Assembly: GCF_013388255.1 (NCBI RefSeq)
Contig: NZ_CP058215.1
Location: 2,471,332-2,535,331 of the forward strand
Source of the DNA: Methanolobus zinderi
GTDB lineage: Archaea; Halobacteriota; Methanosarcinia; Methanosarcinales; Methanosarcinaceae
DNA: 64,000 bases
Direction of reading: 5' to 3'
The notes beneath the pieces were generated by a model. It did no database searches. It was given only the letters and a program-made list of their open reading frames with translations, and had not been told where the DNA came from. Position 1 is the first letter of the stretch, and every line of letters starts with the position of its first letter. Below are positions 45,792 through 55,161 of this stretch, in pieces. The translations under genes were made by a program, and so were the position numbers.

Positions 45792-45843
45792 TCTAACATA
45801 ATGTTAGATATTACTATTATTATGTTATCTATATCTAACATTA
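45792..45843. promoter_or_regulatory. Double operator in the DUF2178-XRE / wrbA divergent promoter
   Basis: TCTAACAT-A-ATGTTAGA (45792-45808), a perfect dyad, and a second dyad ATGTTATC...TCTAACAT at 45822-45841. The outer halves form 13-bp perfect arms (45799-45811 with 45831-45843). This is the likely binding region of the XRE regulator, positioned to affect the leftward operon and possibly wrbA. Confidence 0.6.
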
Positions 45844-45951
45844 CCTATTTAAATCAATGCATTGACTCAAAAACAGATAAATTATTTATCAGGTCACATT
45901 CCCATTATTAATTACTGATGCCATATACTGCTAAAGTCAATAGGTGAAATA

Positions 45952-46569
45952 ATGAAGATCAATATTATATTTTACAGTCTCTACGGGCACAATTACAAAA
46001 TGGCAGAGGCGGTTGCCGAGGGTGCCGGCGAGGTTGAGGGTGCAGAGATAGGACTCTTCCAGGTACAGGAAACACTTAGTCCCGAAATACTCGAGAAGAT
46101 GGGAGCCACTGAATCAAAGAATAGGTTCAGCCACATCCCGGTTGCAACTGTCGAGAATCTCGAGGAAGCAGATGCCATAATCTTTGGCACACCCACAAGG
46201 TTTGGTATGATGGCCGCACAGATGCGTGCATTTCTTGATAAGACCGGTAGCCTCTGGTCAGACGGTTCTCTCATAGGCAAGGTCGGAAGTGTATTCACAT
46301 CCAGCAGCACCCAGCATGGAGGACAGGAGGCCACCATCCTGAGTTTTCACACTACACTGCTGCACCACGGCATGATAATCGTAGGCGTGCCCTATTCAGA
46401 AGAAAGGCAGTCCATCCTCACCGAGATCACTGGAGGAAGTCCCTACGGAGCTTCCACTGTTGCAGGCAGCGGCCCGGATACAAGACAACCAAGTGAGAAC
46501 GAGCTAGGCATTGCGAGGTTCCAGGGAAGACATGTGGCGGAGATCACAAAGAAGCTTGTCGGTGAATGA
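45952..46569 (+). CDS. wrbA: NAD(P)H:quinone oxidoreductase WrbA-type flavodoxin
   Basis: 205 residues, flavodoxin-like fold with FMN loops [39 protein letters not shown] and [13 protein letters not shown]. WrbA reduces quinones by two electrons using NAD(P)H and is stress-linked. Divergent from the DUF2178 operon with the operator cluster between. Confidence 0.93.
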   Translation: MKINIIFYSLYGHNYKMAEAVAEGAGEVEGAEIGLFQVQETLSPEILEKMGATESKNRFSHIPVATVENLEEADAIIFGTPTRFGMMAAQMRAFLDKTGSLWSDGSLIGKVGSVFTSSSTQHGGQEATILSFHTTLLHHGMIIVGVPYSEERQSILTEITGGSPYGASTVAGSGPDTRQPSENELGIARFQGRHVAEITKKLVGE

Positions 46570-46574
46570 GATAA

Positions 46575-47174
46575 ATGGATTTCAGGATCATCTTTCTAAT
46601 TGTTTTCTTCGGATCTGCACTGGTCATACTCGTGTCAGCTATCGTAGTATTGTCCCTGAAGGAAAAAACACGTTCCAAGTCCCTGCTAGAAAAATATCAG
46701 GATATTGGTTTCAGACCGGGCTCGAAGGATATAGTCGAATCAAAAGGTTTCAAAGAAACAAGAATGGGAAACCGACAAAAGATATACAATGTTTTTACAG
46801 GTACTTTTCAGAGAATAAGAACAATTATTTTCGATATGGATACCTCCGTCGGGAACCTGGGATATGGAACCGGAACACCACATGGCAATACTTACAAGTC
46901 CTCAGGTATTATCTTTGAAAAAAGAGCACCTGTTTTTTTACTGCGAACAAAATCACCGATCTCCAGGAAAGTGTACAACGAATACTTTTCCCTGGAAGGG
47001 GATTCTTCTTTTATGACCGAAAGCCTTGCACAAACAATTCAAAAGCGCTACACGATCGAATCCACAGGAGACCATATATTGTTCGTACCATCAAAAAGAC
47101 GCATTGAAAATATCCGAAAAGAGCTGGAAGATACCTACAAGCTTCTGGAAGAAATAACTGAACGCAATCAATGA
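46575..47174 (+). CDS. Membrane-anchored protein, unknown
   Basis: 199 residues, 5 bp after wrbA. One N-terminal transmembrane segment (IIFLIVFFGSALVILVSAIVVLSL), then a basic cytoplasmic domain (FDMDTSVGNLGYGTG, FFLLRTKSP-like stretch) ending in a helix. No family recognised. Co-transcribed with wrbA by spacing. Confidence 0.65.
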   Translation: MDFRIIFLIVFFGSALVILVSAIVVLSLKEKTRSKSLLEKYQDIGFRPGSKDIVESKGFKETRMGNRQKIYNVFTGTFQRIRTIIFDMDTSVGNLGYGTGTPHGNTYKSSGIIFEKRAPVFLLRTKSPISRKVYNEYFSLEGDSSFMTESLAQTIQKRYTIESTGDHILFVPSKRRIENIRKELEDTYKLLEEITERNQ

Positions 47175-47237
47175 TCCACTCCCTCTGAATATAGCCGATA
47201 TTTCGAATTTTTCTTTTCAGGCTGCTCCCCTTTACAT

Positions 47238-47259
47238 AACTTCGAACTTCTTTGAAGTT
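47238..47259. promoter_or_regulatory. Inverted repeat AACTTC-N10-GAAGTT upstream of A2M
   Basis: Identical arms and spacing to 35286-35307, 80 bp before the A2M start. A TATA-like GGTATATAC (47267-47275) lies just downstream. Confidence 0.55.
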
Positions 47260-47339
47260 TAAGCAAGGTATATACAGTCATGTCCCCTACATTCTATCAT
47301 AAACAATAATCCTAACCATATGTCGGGTGTGGTAGAAAA

Positions 47340-50300
47340 ATGAAACTAAAAGGAAACAGTTTAAAATCATATTTACTTTGCATATTGATCCTTTTCTCCC
47401 TGTTCTCAGGGTGTATCGGAAATTATAACGACGACTCACAACTGCCCTCCAATCAGGCGGGCCAGTGCAGCGGACAGCTCGCAGACTCAGGTGACGAGTT
47501 CTTCATACTCGCTCCGAAGATGCTATTCTCCGGGGGAGAGAGTTCCGTTACCATGGCAGCATTTGAGGCCGGAGAGCCTGTAAGTCGCTGCATCGAGTAT
47601 ACACTGACCGATGAGGACAATAAAGAGATACCACTTACAAAGGTTTCCACATCCGAATCAGGAAATTCGGTGGCATCCTTTGAAGTACCCGATGTGGAGG
47701 AAGGAAGTTATGTACTCACCGCAAGTCCGGCGGGTTATGAGCGCAATTTTACCGCCACTGTGGAAGTTGTAAAGAACAATCCGCTCTTCATCGAGACTGA
47801 CAAACCCATATACAAACCGGGACAGACAGTACATGGCAGGATACTTTCCCTGAACAACAATCTTGTGCCAGTGGAGCAGGATATAAATGTCGAGATAACA
47901 GATGCCAAAGGCATCAAGGTATTCAAACAAGAGCTGAGCTCCAATGAATACGGCGTGGCGTGCTTTGACATTCCACTTGCCAGCGAACTGAATCTTGGCA
48001 CATGGAAGATAATCGCAACTTCCGGGGAATCAACATCCAGTGTTGATATCGAAGTTGACAAGTATGTGCTGCCCAAATTCGATATTTCACTCAGCACGCC
48101 GCAGGAATGGTTCCTGGTATCTGATGAGATTACGGGTACTGTTTCGGCAAACTACTTCTTCGGCAAGGATGTGGAAGGTGAGGTACTTGTTGAGGCTTCA
48201 CGCTATGTGGGTGAGTGGGAACAGTACGCAACATTCAGCGGAGAAATTGAAGATGGTTCTCTTGAATTCGAGCTCCCGGCAGTGGAGTATGCAGCCGGCA
48301 CTTATGGTGCGGGAGGGCAGGCAAGCCTGATGCTCAATGTGACTGTGACCGACACAGGTAATCACAGCGAGACCACAAACAAGTTACTCACGATTGCAGA
48401 TTCCCCTGTAGTTTTGCAGTTGATACCTGAATCCGACTATGTCAAGCCGGGAATGCTCCTGCAGGTGCTTGTAGTTACAAAAGATCCCGGAGGAAATCCT
48501 GTTGATACTGAGGTGGATATGGATGCTACCTTCAGAAACGAGTCCTATGAGGAAACAGAAGAGCAGGATACAGTCACAACCAGTAATGGTGTTGCCCTGA
48601 TAACATACGATGTCCCTGAATCCACCACAGCATGCTACCTCAATGCCCGTGCAAATGAGGCGTCAGCCTACAGGGAGATGGGAGCGGTCTACTCACCGAG
48701 TGCAAGTTTCATTCACATCAGCCAGACAAGCGAAGGAGTTCCTGAAGTAGGAGATACCATATCCTTCAGGGTATACTCCACAAATCCCGGAACTGTGTTC
48801 TATGATGTCTTTGCCAACGGCAGGACCGTATATTCGGCAACCAGCAATGAGCAGGATATCAGCATACCTGTCACCCCGCAAATGAGTCCACAGGCAAAGG
48901 TTGTTGCATACATGATCAATCCCAACAGCGAGGTCTCTGTTGATGTGCTGCCATTTGATGTGCAGTTCTCTACAAAGGTGGACCTTTCCAGCTCCTTTGA
49001 TAGCGATTCAGTTGAGCCCGGAGACAATGTTAGCGTTAACTTCGATGCAGGCAGCAGATCCATGATCGGCTTTTCCATCGTTGACGAGTCGGTATATGCT
49101 CTTAGCGAGGGACGGCTCAACCTGAAACAGGTATTCGATGAACTTGAAAAGCGCTTCATGGAACCACAGGCAGAATCCCATCCGGTGTGGAATCGGAAAG
49201 GAGCATACGAGATGCTGGAAAACTCCGGTGTGACCGTTATGGTATCACCCGGAATCAATGTGCCGAAATCTCCGACCGGTTATGACAGAGTTGAAGAGAA
49301 GAATTTTCTGGGAGATGTTGTTGTTGATGAAGTAGCGATGGATGTGGTTGAAGAGGAAGTGGCAATGCCAGAAGCTGTTCCCACCGAAGCTCCGGCTGCA
49401 GGTGCAGAGCCGCTTGCCGAAGTAGAAAGAGTACGCCAGTTCTTCCCCGAAACATGGTTGTGGATGCCAGACCTGCTTACAGATGATCAGGGACATGCCA
49501 GCCTTGACCTGACAGCGCCGGACAGCATCACCACATGGAAACTGCATGCAGTATCATCAGGTCCGGAGGGCATAGGGATCTCCGAATCCAGCCTGACGGT
49601 TTTCCAGGATTTCTTCATCGACCCCGACCTGCCTTATGCGGTTACAAGGGGCGAGGAGTTCCCTGTGCAAATACAGGTCTACAACTATCTTGACACGGAA
49701 CAGGAAGTAAAACTCACACTATCGAATGCAGACTGGTTCGATATTATTGGTAATGATGTTCAGGAAGTAGCAGTTGAAGCAAACAGTGTGGCCCATGCAA
49801 GCTTCACTATCCAGCCCACGGATGTTGGAAAGCAGCTGATTGAGATCACAGGCCAGACAAATGAGAAAGCCGATGCGGTTCGCAAGGAAATTATCATCGA
49901 ACCGGAAGGTGCTACAAGGGAGATTGTGGATAACGGCGTCCTGAAGAATGATTCAGTAGAACTTGATCCGACCCTGCCTGAGGAAATAGTTGCTGACTCA
50001 GGCAAGGCGCTTGTGAGCTTTACCCCGAGTATAGTCGCCCAGACCATAAACGGTGTGGACAACCTGCTTGGAATGCCCTACGGCTGCGGTGAGCAGAATA
50101 TGATGCTCTTTTCCACCGATGTGGAAGTGCTGCGCTACCTGGAAGCCACAGGGCAGGATAATCCTGAACTGAAGGCAAAGGCCGAGATGTATATTGTCAC
50201 AGGTTACCAGCGAGAGCTGACCTACAGGCACAGCGACGGCTCATTCTCGGCATTCGGTGAGAGTGATCCAGAAGGCAGCCTCTGGCTGACATCCTTCGTG

Positions 50301-51548
50301 CTGTCCCAGTTCAGCGGTGCAAGGGACCTGACCACCATTGATGAGAATATTCTTGCGGAATCTGCCTCATGGATAGAATCACATCAGCAGGAAGATGGTT
50401 CCTGGGAACAGGTTGGCTTTGTGATACACGAGGACATGATGGGAGGTGTCAGTGGCACCTATGCACTGACTGCGTATGTCACACTTGCACTTGATGAATA
50501 CGGTTCTGCAAGTCCTGTTGTTATGGCTGATGCGAAGAAGTATCTCGAGGAGAATCTTGCAGCCCAGGATGACCCCTATGCTCTGGCAATCGGCACCCTT
50601 GCCCTGCAGAGACTTGACAGCCCGTTTGCCGACGAGGCTCTGAACGACCTGCTGGCTATCGCAAAACAGGATGATGACGGTACCTATTGGGGCTACGGTG
50701 ACGGTGCTGTGGCAAAACCCTATGAGTATGAAGGCTACAACTTCATCGCACCTTCCAGCAAGAACGTGGAGACCACAGCCTACGCAACCCTTGCCCTGAT
50801 AGAGGCAAATAATCCTACAGCCAGCTCATCACTGAAATGGATAGCTGCACAGCGTAATTCAAACGGCGGCTTCTCCAGTACCCAGGATACGGTCATGGCC
50901 TTCAGGGCACTGATGACCGCAGCAGCTACTGCAGGAAGGGATATCGATGCTACAGTCCAGGTGATTGCAGATGGTGAAGAGATCAAATCCATCAATGTGA
51001 ACTCTGAAAACTTCGATGTCGTGCAGATAGTGGAGATTCCCAAAAACGCATCAAATGTCACACTCGAACTTGACGGTACAGGAGAGCTGAACTACCAGCT
51101 TGTAAGACGCTTCAATGTGATCCTTCCGGAGGTAGTTGAGCAGAACGAGATCGAGCTTGATGTGGAATATGACTCCACCGATGTCGCGGTAAACGATATA
51201 GTCACCGTGGATACCCGTCTAAAGTACAACGGAATACAGGGAATAGACGGTTCTGTGAGTTCCAGCGGAATGATGATAGTGGACATCGCGGTACCAACCG
51301 GATTCACACCTGTATCATCAAGCCTTGATGCACTCAAGAAAGATGGCACGATTACCAGATACGAGATTGCAGGCCGTAAGGTGATACTCTACATAGATGA
51401 CATGCAACCCGGCGAGGAGATCAGCTTCAGCATACAGGTCCGGGCACTGTTCCCTGTGAAGGCCATCGTGTCTGAGAGCAAGGCTTACTCTTACTACAAT
51501 CCGGAGGTTGTGGCTGAATCTAATGGTAGTAATGTGACTGTTGTTTGA
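47340..51548 (+). CDS. Alpha-2-macroglobulin family lipoprotein, animal-type thioester
   Basis: 1402 residues. Lipobox LFSGC (Cys25) predicts lipid anchoring to the outer face. Macroglobulin domains follow, including the MG2-type ETDKPIYKPGQTVHGRI. A variable acidic segment (about 655-700) sits at the bait position, then the A2M domain FFPETWLWMPDL...PDSITTWKLHAV. The thioester is PYGCGEQNM (Cys916, Gln919), with the TED helices after it, including TGYQRELTYRHSDGSFSAFGE, and a C-terminal receptor-binding-like domain. Members trap proteases when the bait is cut. The CGEQ form is that of animal A2M/C3; enterobacterial YfhM has CLEQ. Confidence 0.95.
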   Translation: MKLKGNSLKSYLLCILILFSLFSGCIGNYNDDSQLPSNQAGQCSGQLADSGDEFFILAPKMLFSGGESSVTMAAFEAGEPVSRCIEYTLTDEDNKEIPLTKVSTSESGNSVASFEVPDVEEGSYVLTASPAGYERNFTATVEVVKNNPLFIETDKPIYKPGQTVHGRILSLNNNLVPVEQDINVEITDAKGIKVFKQELSSNEYGVACFDIPLASELNLGTWKIIATSGESTSSVDIEVDKYVLPKFDISLSTPQEWFLVSDEITGTVSANYFFGKDVEGEVLVEASRYVGEWEQYATFSGEIEDGSLEFELPAVEYAAGTYGAGGQASLMLNVTVTDTGNHSETTNKLLTIADSPVVLQLIPESDYVKPGMLLQVLVVTKDPGGNPVDTEVDMDATFRNESYEETEEQDTVTTSNGVALITYDVPESTTACYLNARANEASAYREMGAVYSPSASFIHISQTSEGVPEVGDTISFRVYSTNPGTVFYDVFANGRTVYSATSNEQDISIPVTPQMSPQAKVVAYMINPNSEVSVDVLPFDVQFSTKVDLSSSFDSDSVEPGDNVSVNFDAGSRSMIGFSIVDESVYALSEGRLNLKQVFDELEKRFMEPQAESHPVWNRKGAYEMLENSGVTVMVSPGINVPKSPTGYDRVEEKNFLGDVVVDEVAMDVVEEEVAMPEAVPTEAPAAGAEPLAEVERVRQFFPETWLWMPDLLTDDQGHASLDLTAPDSITTWKLHAVSSGPEGIGISESSLTVFQDFFIDPDLPYAVTRGEEFPVQIQVYNYLDTEQEVKLTLSNADWFDIIGNDVQEVAVEANSVAHASFTIQPTDVGKQLIEITGQTNEKADAVRKEIIIEPEGATREIVDNGVLKNDSVELDPTLPEEIVADSGKALVSFTPSIVAQTINGVDNLLGMPYGCGEQNMMLFSTDVEVLRYLEATGQDNPELKAKAEMYIVTGYQRELTYRHSDGSFSAFGESDPEGSLWLTSFVLSQFSGARDLTTIDENILAESASWIESHQQEDGSWEQVGFVIHEDMMGGVSGTYALTAYVTLALDEYGSASPVVMADAKKYLEENLAAQDDPYALAIGTLALQRLDSPFADEALNDLLAIAKQDDDGTYWGYGDGAVAKPYEYEGYNFIAPSSKNVETTAYATLALIEANNPTASSSLKWIAAQRNSNGGFSSTQDTVMAFRALMTAAATAGRDIDATVQVIADGEEIKSINVNSENFDVVQIVEIPKNASNVTLELDGTGELNYQLVRRFNVILPEVVEQNEIELDVEYDSTDVAVNDIVTVDTRLKYNGIQGIDGSVSSSGMMIVDIAVPTGFTPVSSSLDALKKDGTITRYEIAGRKVILYIDDMQPGEEISFSIQVRALFPVKAIVSESKAYSYYNPEVVAESNGSNVTVV

Positions 51549-51577
51549 GGGGATTTCCCCTCCCTCTCTCTTTTTTT
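51547..51577 (+). terminator. Terminator of the A2M gene
   Basis: Stem GAGGGGA/TCCCCTC (51547-51553 with 51556-51562) overlapping the stop codon, followed by a T7 run at 51571-51577. Confidence 0.75.
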
Positions 51578-51588
51578 GCTTTACCACA

Positions 51589-52077
51589 CTACCCAAATAG
51601 CCATTTCAGGCTCTCGATCCCGTAATATGAAGCGGCAGTTACCACCGCAGTCCATATTAAAATGCTCAGGGTCAGCCACAGGGCTACCGAATAACGCCTG
51701 GAACCAAGACCAAGGGCAATGAGTGCAGCAAGATGAGTACCTGTAACCACGGGTGCAAGCATTGCCAGACCCGGCAGGCCATAAGAATCCCACGTATGCA
51801 TTGCTCTCTTTTTTCTTCCCTCAGGCCTTTTACCATTACCGTTTAGTCTGAGTTTTTGCCAGAAAGAATGCAGGGAATCATGTGCAAATATCAATAGATA
51901 AACAGTTGCCAGATTCCCGACGGCTGCCAGTACCGCAACAGCCAGAGGGTTGAGGTCAATGGCAATTCCCACCGGAATGACAAGAAGTATCTCTATCCAT
52001 GGGATAGCTGCTAGTATGAACACCAGTGCATATGCAACAAAGCCCTCGGAGCTTTCCAACAACTCTAGTCCAATCAT
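51589..52077 (-). CDS. Small multi-drug export family protein
   Basis: 162 residues, four to five predicted helices (YALVFILAAIPWIEILLVIPVGIAIDL, AVAVLAAVGNLATVYLLIF, LPGLAMLAPVVTGTHLAALIALGLG, LWLTLSILIWTAVVTAASYYG). This is the PF06695-type pattern annotated as small multi-drug export protein; transport has hardly been shown. Convergent with A2M. Confidence 0.8.
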   Translation of the reverse strand: MIGLELLESSEGFVAYALVFILAAIPWIEILLVIPVGIAIDLNPLAVAVLAAVGNLATVYLLIFAHDSLHSFWQKLRLNGNGKRPEGRKKRAMHTWDSYGLPGLAMLAPVVTGTHLAALIALGLGSRRYSVALWLTLSILIWTAVVTAASYYGIESLKWLFG

Positions 52078-52183
52078 TATCCAGAGATTGGATTCTAACC
52101 ATATATATTTTCTTACAGGCTTCGAAACTTTACTGGATGACTGTATCGTCTGATTTATGTGATATTGGAGACATCAATTTCTC

Positions 52184-52867
52184 ATGCCTGTCAAATACAA
52201 GAATATCGTCCCCTGGGGTCGTTCGTTCCGGGAGTACGTTGATATGTTCCACCTCAGTGACGAAGATCTGAACAGATCCATTCTCGGATGTGGCGACGGG
52301 CCTGCTAGTTTTAACTACGAGATGACACAACAGGGAAGATTGGTTGTTTCAGTTGATCCTGTCTACAGTTTTGACAGGGATGCCATCGAAAAAAGAATCT
52401 ATGGGACCTACGTTGAAGTACTGGAGCAGACCAAAGCAAATCAGGATAAGTTCGTCTGGGAGAACATTTCCTCGGTCGAAGAGCTGGGGAGAATTCGCAT
52501 GGAATCCATGAAGCTTTTCCTTGATGACTTTGAGGCTGGCAAACAGCAAGGACGCTATGTTGCAGGAGAACTGCCGGAGCTGCCGTTTGCTGACGGTTCC
52601 TTTGACATGGCACTTGTATCGCATCTGCTGTTCCTGTATTCGGAACAATTGTCCCTTGAGTTTCATCTTAGTGCGGTTGATGAACTGCTCAGGGTTGCAG
52701 GCGAAGTGAGGATATTCCCGTTGCTTGACCTGAACTCAAGGCGTTCTCTGCATGTTGATGAAGTGATAGATTATGTTGCTGACAAAGGATATTCTGTTCG
52801 TGAAGAGAAGGTGAAGTATGAGTTTCAGAAAGGCGGGAACAGGATGTTGAAGATGTTGAAGTGTTAA
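52184..52867 (+). CDS. SAM-dependent methyltransferase, class I
   Basis: 227 residues. SAM motif I SILGCGDGPASFN, acidic end of strand 2 VVSVDPVYSFDRDAI, and motif IV LPFADGSFDMALVSHLLFLYSE. A Rossmann methyltransferase with an inserted helical segment (about 60-125). Substrate unknown. Stand-alone gene at the left edge of the AT-rich island. Confidence 0.82.
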   Translation: MPVKYKNIVPWGRSFREYVDMFHLSDEDLNRSILGCGDGPASFNYEMTQQGRLVVSVDPVYSFDRDAIEKRIYGTYVEVLEQTKANQDKFVWENISSVEELGRIRMESMKLFLDDFEAGKQQGRYVAGELPELPFADGSFDMALVSHLLFLYSEQLSLEFHLSAVDELLRVAGEVRIFPLLDLNSRRSLHVDEVIDYVADKGYSVREEKVKYEFQKGGNRMLKMLKC

Positions 52868-52939
52868 ACAAGAATTTTGAACTTCAATTTGTTTCCAACG
52901 GGTGTACTCTCTTTTTAATACAGTTCAAAGCAATGGAAT

Positions 52940-52955
52940 GTGCCGCCTGCGGCGG
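52940..52955. repeat. GC-rich 16-mer, left copy flanking the island
   Basis: GTGCCGCCTGCGGCGG, able to form a CCGCC/GGCGG hairpin. It matches 15 of 16 bases with the copy at 55162-55177, and the two bracket the AT-rich segment. Confidence 0.5.
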
Positions 52956-52993
52956 GTGCTTGTACCGGCTTAAAAATAAAGAATTTTTTATCT

Positions 52994-53299
52994 TCAAACT
53001 AGCGCTTCGACTTCACGTAGTATGTATTTACCGATGTTTGGCTTCAGTGCACTTCTCATAACAAGATCCACTTTGACTCCCAGCTTATCCGAAAGGTAAT
53101 TTTCAAGATTCACGAAACGGAAAATAGTAGGATTCCTGCTGAACTCAACCAGCACATCAAGATCACTTTCCGGTGTATCCTCTCCATGCACATAGGACCC
53201 AAACAGACCTATGTAACTTACATTGTATTCCTCTTTCAACTCCGGTAGCATTTCATGAAGTTTTCTTCTGTAAGTTTCAACATCTTTTTTGGCTGGCAT
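52994..53299 (-). CDS. MNT-type nucleotidyltransferase (MntA antitoxin-like), orphan
   Basis: 101 residues from ATG 53299 (the frame extends to GTG 53305). Minimal nucleotidyltransferase with the complete GS-X10-DXD motif: LFGSYVHGEDTPESDLDVLVEF. MntA antitoxins AMPylate a HEPN toxin (HepT) encoded next to them; no HEPN gene is present here, so the partner is lost or elsewhere. Confidence 0.85.
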   Translation of the reverse strand: MPAKKDVETYRRKLHEMLPELKEEYNVSYIGLFGSYVHGEDTPESDLDVLVEFSRNPTIFRFVNLENYLSDKLGVKVDLVMRSALKPNIGKYILREVEALV

Positions 53300-53437
53300 T
53301 GTCACCTCAGGAAAGGTCTTTTTTGATTTATATGTTATTTTTCATATGTATAAGTTGTTTGTCTTTCATTTCAATAATTTTTTATTTATTGAAACTGTTT
53401 ATTTAATGAGATTTCCTAAAACAAAAGAAGAAGTAAT

Positions 53438-54265
53438 ATGACCTTCTCAGAAATTAATAACAAACTGACAACTGTAAATTCAGAAGACCTTCTGACATCA
53501 GACATACTTGGGTGCTGTTCTTTCTTGAACTACGAAGAATTATTAAAATGCGTACTAAAGGAAGCAATACATTTTAATGAAGGAAAAAAATTGGCTATTA
53601 TCGAACCGGTTTTTTCAGATAAATACATTTTTTGGCCAATGATAAAAACAGGAAGAACACGCACAGAACCTGATGTTATAATCATCCTAGATCATCCTGA
53701 AAATAAATGTACTTTAATTCTTGTAGAAGCAAAATACAACTCTGGAAAATCATCAGAAGCAGACTATGACGTAGATGATGTTACAGATCAGTTAGCAAGA
53801 GAACTAAGAATAATTGAAGAACAACAGCTATATGTGCAATTATCAGGGCTTGAAAGTAAAGAGATTATTTCAAAAGCCTTGGTCTATGTAACTGCCGACG
53901 ATACCATACCACAAAAATCACTTTCTGACTCTGCTAGTGAATTCATTAAAAAGGCTAAAGAAATAAATTATAAAAAACCTATGGAACTGCCCTTGTACTG
54001 GCTTCCCTGGTGGAAAATAGAACATATCGCAACTAAAGCAGAACACTGCAATTTTGAAGATAAAACAAAAAACAGAATAATAAGACATATCAAAGATGTA
54101 TTACAGGCCAAGAAACTTTCAAGGTTTAGTGGAGTTTTTACCATAAATTTTGATTTCCCACGTTATTCATATACATCAGAAATTAAAGACCACATTGACA
54201 TGAGATATCGGTTCTTAGTCTGTATTCCTTCAATATCGTACAATTATAGAAAAGATAAAACATAG
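53438..54265 (+). CDS. Putative PD-(D/E)XK nuclease-like protein
   Basis: 275 residues, AT-rich codon use unlike the flanking genes. The central segment fits a PD-(D/E)XK core: EPD (77-79), hydrophobic strands, E97-A98-K99 in LILVEAKY, then a helix with Gln118 (VTDQLARELRI). N-terminal region and C-terminal third are unknown. A restriction-type or defence nuclease is possible. Followed by a second unknown gene in the same direction. Confidence 0.65.
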   Translation: MTFSEINNKLTTVNSEDLLTSDILGCCSFLNYEELLKCVLKEAIHFNEGKKLAIIEPVFSDKYIFWPMIKTGRTRTEPDVIIILDHPENKCTLILVEAKYNSGKSSEADYDVDDVTDQLARELRIIEEQQLYVQLSGLESKEIISKALVYVTADDTIPQKSLSDSASEFIKKAKEINYKKPMELPLYWLPWWKIEHIATKAEHCNFEDKTKNRIIRHIKDVLQAKKLSRFSGVFTINFDFPRYSYTSEIKDHIDMRYRFLVCIPSISYNYRKDKT

Positions 54266-54328
54266 AAGAATATGATATTAACAAATTATTCTCAAAACTC
54301 ATACAATACCATAATAAAGGAGTAAAAC

Positions 54329-54922
54329 ATGGAGAATATAGATTTCAGCCAGCAATTAAGCCAATCTTTTGAAAATATGAATGATTTTTTTCATGAGATT
54401 GCATCTTTACTAAGAGATTGTGACCGATTGATTGGTGAAGAAGGCTACACAACTTTTAATGGGAATACAGCCATCTACGAGCAGAGTAGATCTTTGCTGA
54501 ATTCAGAAGCATGGATTCCCTCATATTTCTGCAGAGCTTATGCTCTTGAATCAGAAATTGATGAGAAGAGTCCAAATGAGATTTTGTTTATTAGTCTCTT
54601 TTTAAGATACGAAGGTGGCTGTAAAGATATAATAATGAATGACAATGTTCCACTAATTGTTTGTGGCATCATCATTCCACATAATCCGAAGTCTTTTAAA
54701 TTTGAAGGCTGGTTATCTAAAAGATGGTTCTGGGTGGAAAATCCTGAAGAAAATAACATACTAAACGATGATATCTCGAAACCAAGAATTTATGAAATAC
54801 CATCTGGACATTACAACAACTCAAAATGCATTATAACTTTTGCCTATCCATTGGAAAAAGTGAAAAGCACAATAGAATTGAAAGAACATATTATTCAAAG
54901 ATTAGTTGACTTTGCAAGATAA
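54329..54922 (+). CDS. Unknown protein, partner candidate of the nuclease-like gene
   Basis: 197 residues, ATG after AAAGGAG. No motif recognised. Acidic N-terminal helices (FSQQLSQSFENMNDFFHEIASLLRDCD), a middle region with ILFISLFLRYEGG, and aromatic-rich WLSKRWFWVEN. Same strand, 63 bp after the nuclease-like gene, same low GC. It may be a two-gene accessory module. Confidence 0.6.
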   Translation: MENIDFSQQLSQSFENMNDFFHEIASLLRDCDRLIGEEGYTTFNGNTAIYEQSRSLLNSEAWIPSYFCRAYALESEIDEKSPNEILFISLFLRYEGGCKDIIMNDNVPLIVCGIIIPHNPKSFKFEGWLSKRWFWVENPEENNILNDDISKPRIYEIPSGHYNNSKCIITFAYPLEKVKSTIELKEHIIQRLVDFAR

Positions 54923-54997
54923 TTTATGGATGACAACATTTGAAGCAAAATACATAATTGAGAGAATATTAAACATAAAAACAATATTGAAATAAAA

Positions 54998-55117
54998 ATG
55001 ACTGAAAATTACACAAATAAGCTTCGTGGCTTACATAAAGAAGTCTGGAAAAATGTAGATTCAGAAAAATATCTGAAAAAGGAACGGCAATCTTGGGAAA
55101 AAGAGACTGATAATTGA
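54998..55117 (+). CDS. Antitoxin-like mini-gene (39 aa), possibly a remnant
   Basis: ATG 54998 to TGA 55117. The peptide (LRGLHKEVWKNVD, then EKYLKKERQSWEKE) matches the C-terminal signature of small archaeal type II antitoxins (...L.G.h...W.g.D...Y...ER.sW). The DNA-binding N-terminal part is absent and no toxin gene follows, so it is either a very short antitoxin or a decayed one. Confidence 0.45.
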   Translation: MTENYTNKLRGLHKEVWKNVDSEKYLKKERQSWEKETDN

Positions 55118-55161
55118 AGAGTTATCGAAGATAGAAATCAATTCAATGTCTTAAATGAAAC

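Noticed and set aside
52861-53061. 66-codon Cys-rich open frame
   Set aside because: Overlaps the methyltransferase stop and the MntA gene antisense, and includes the GC-rich 16-mer; no start signal.
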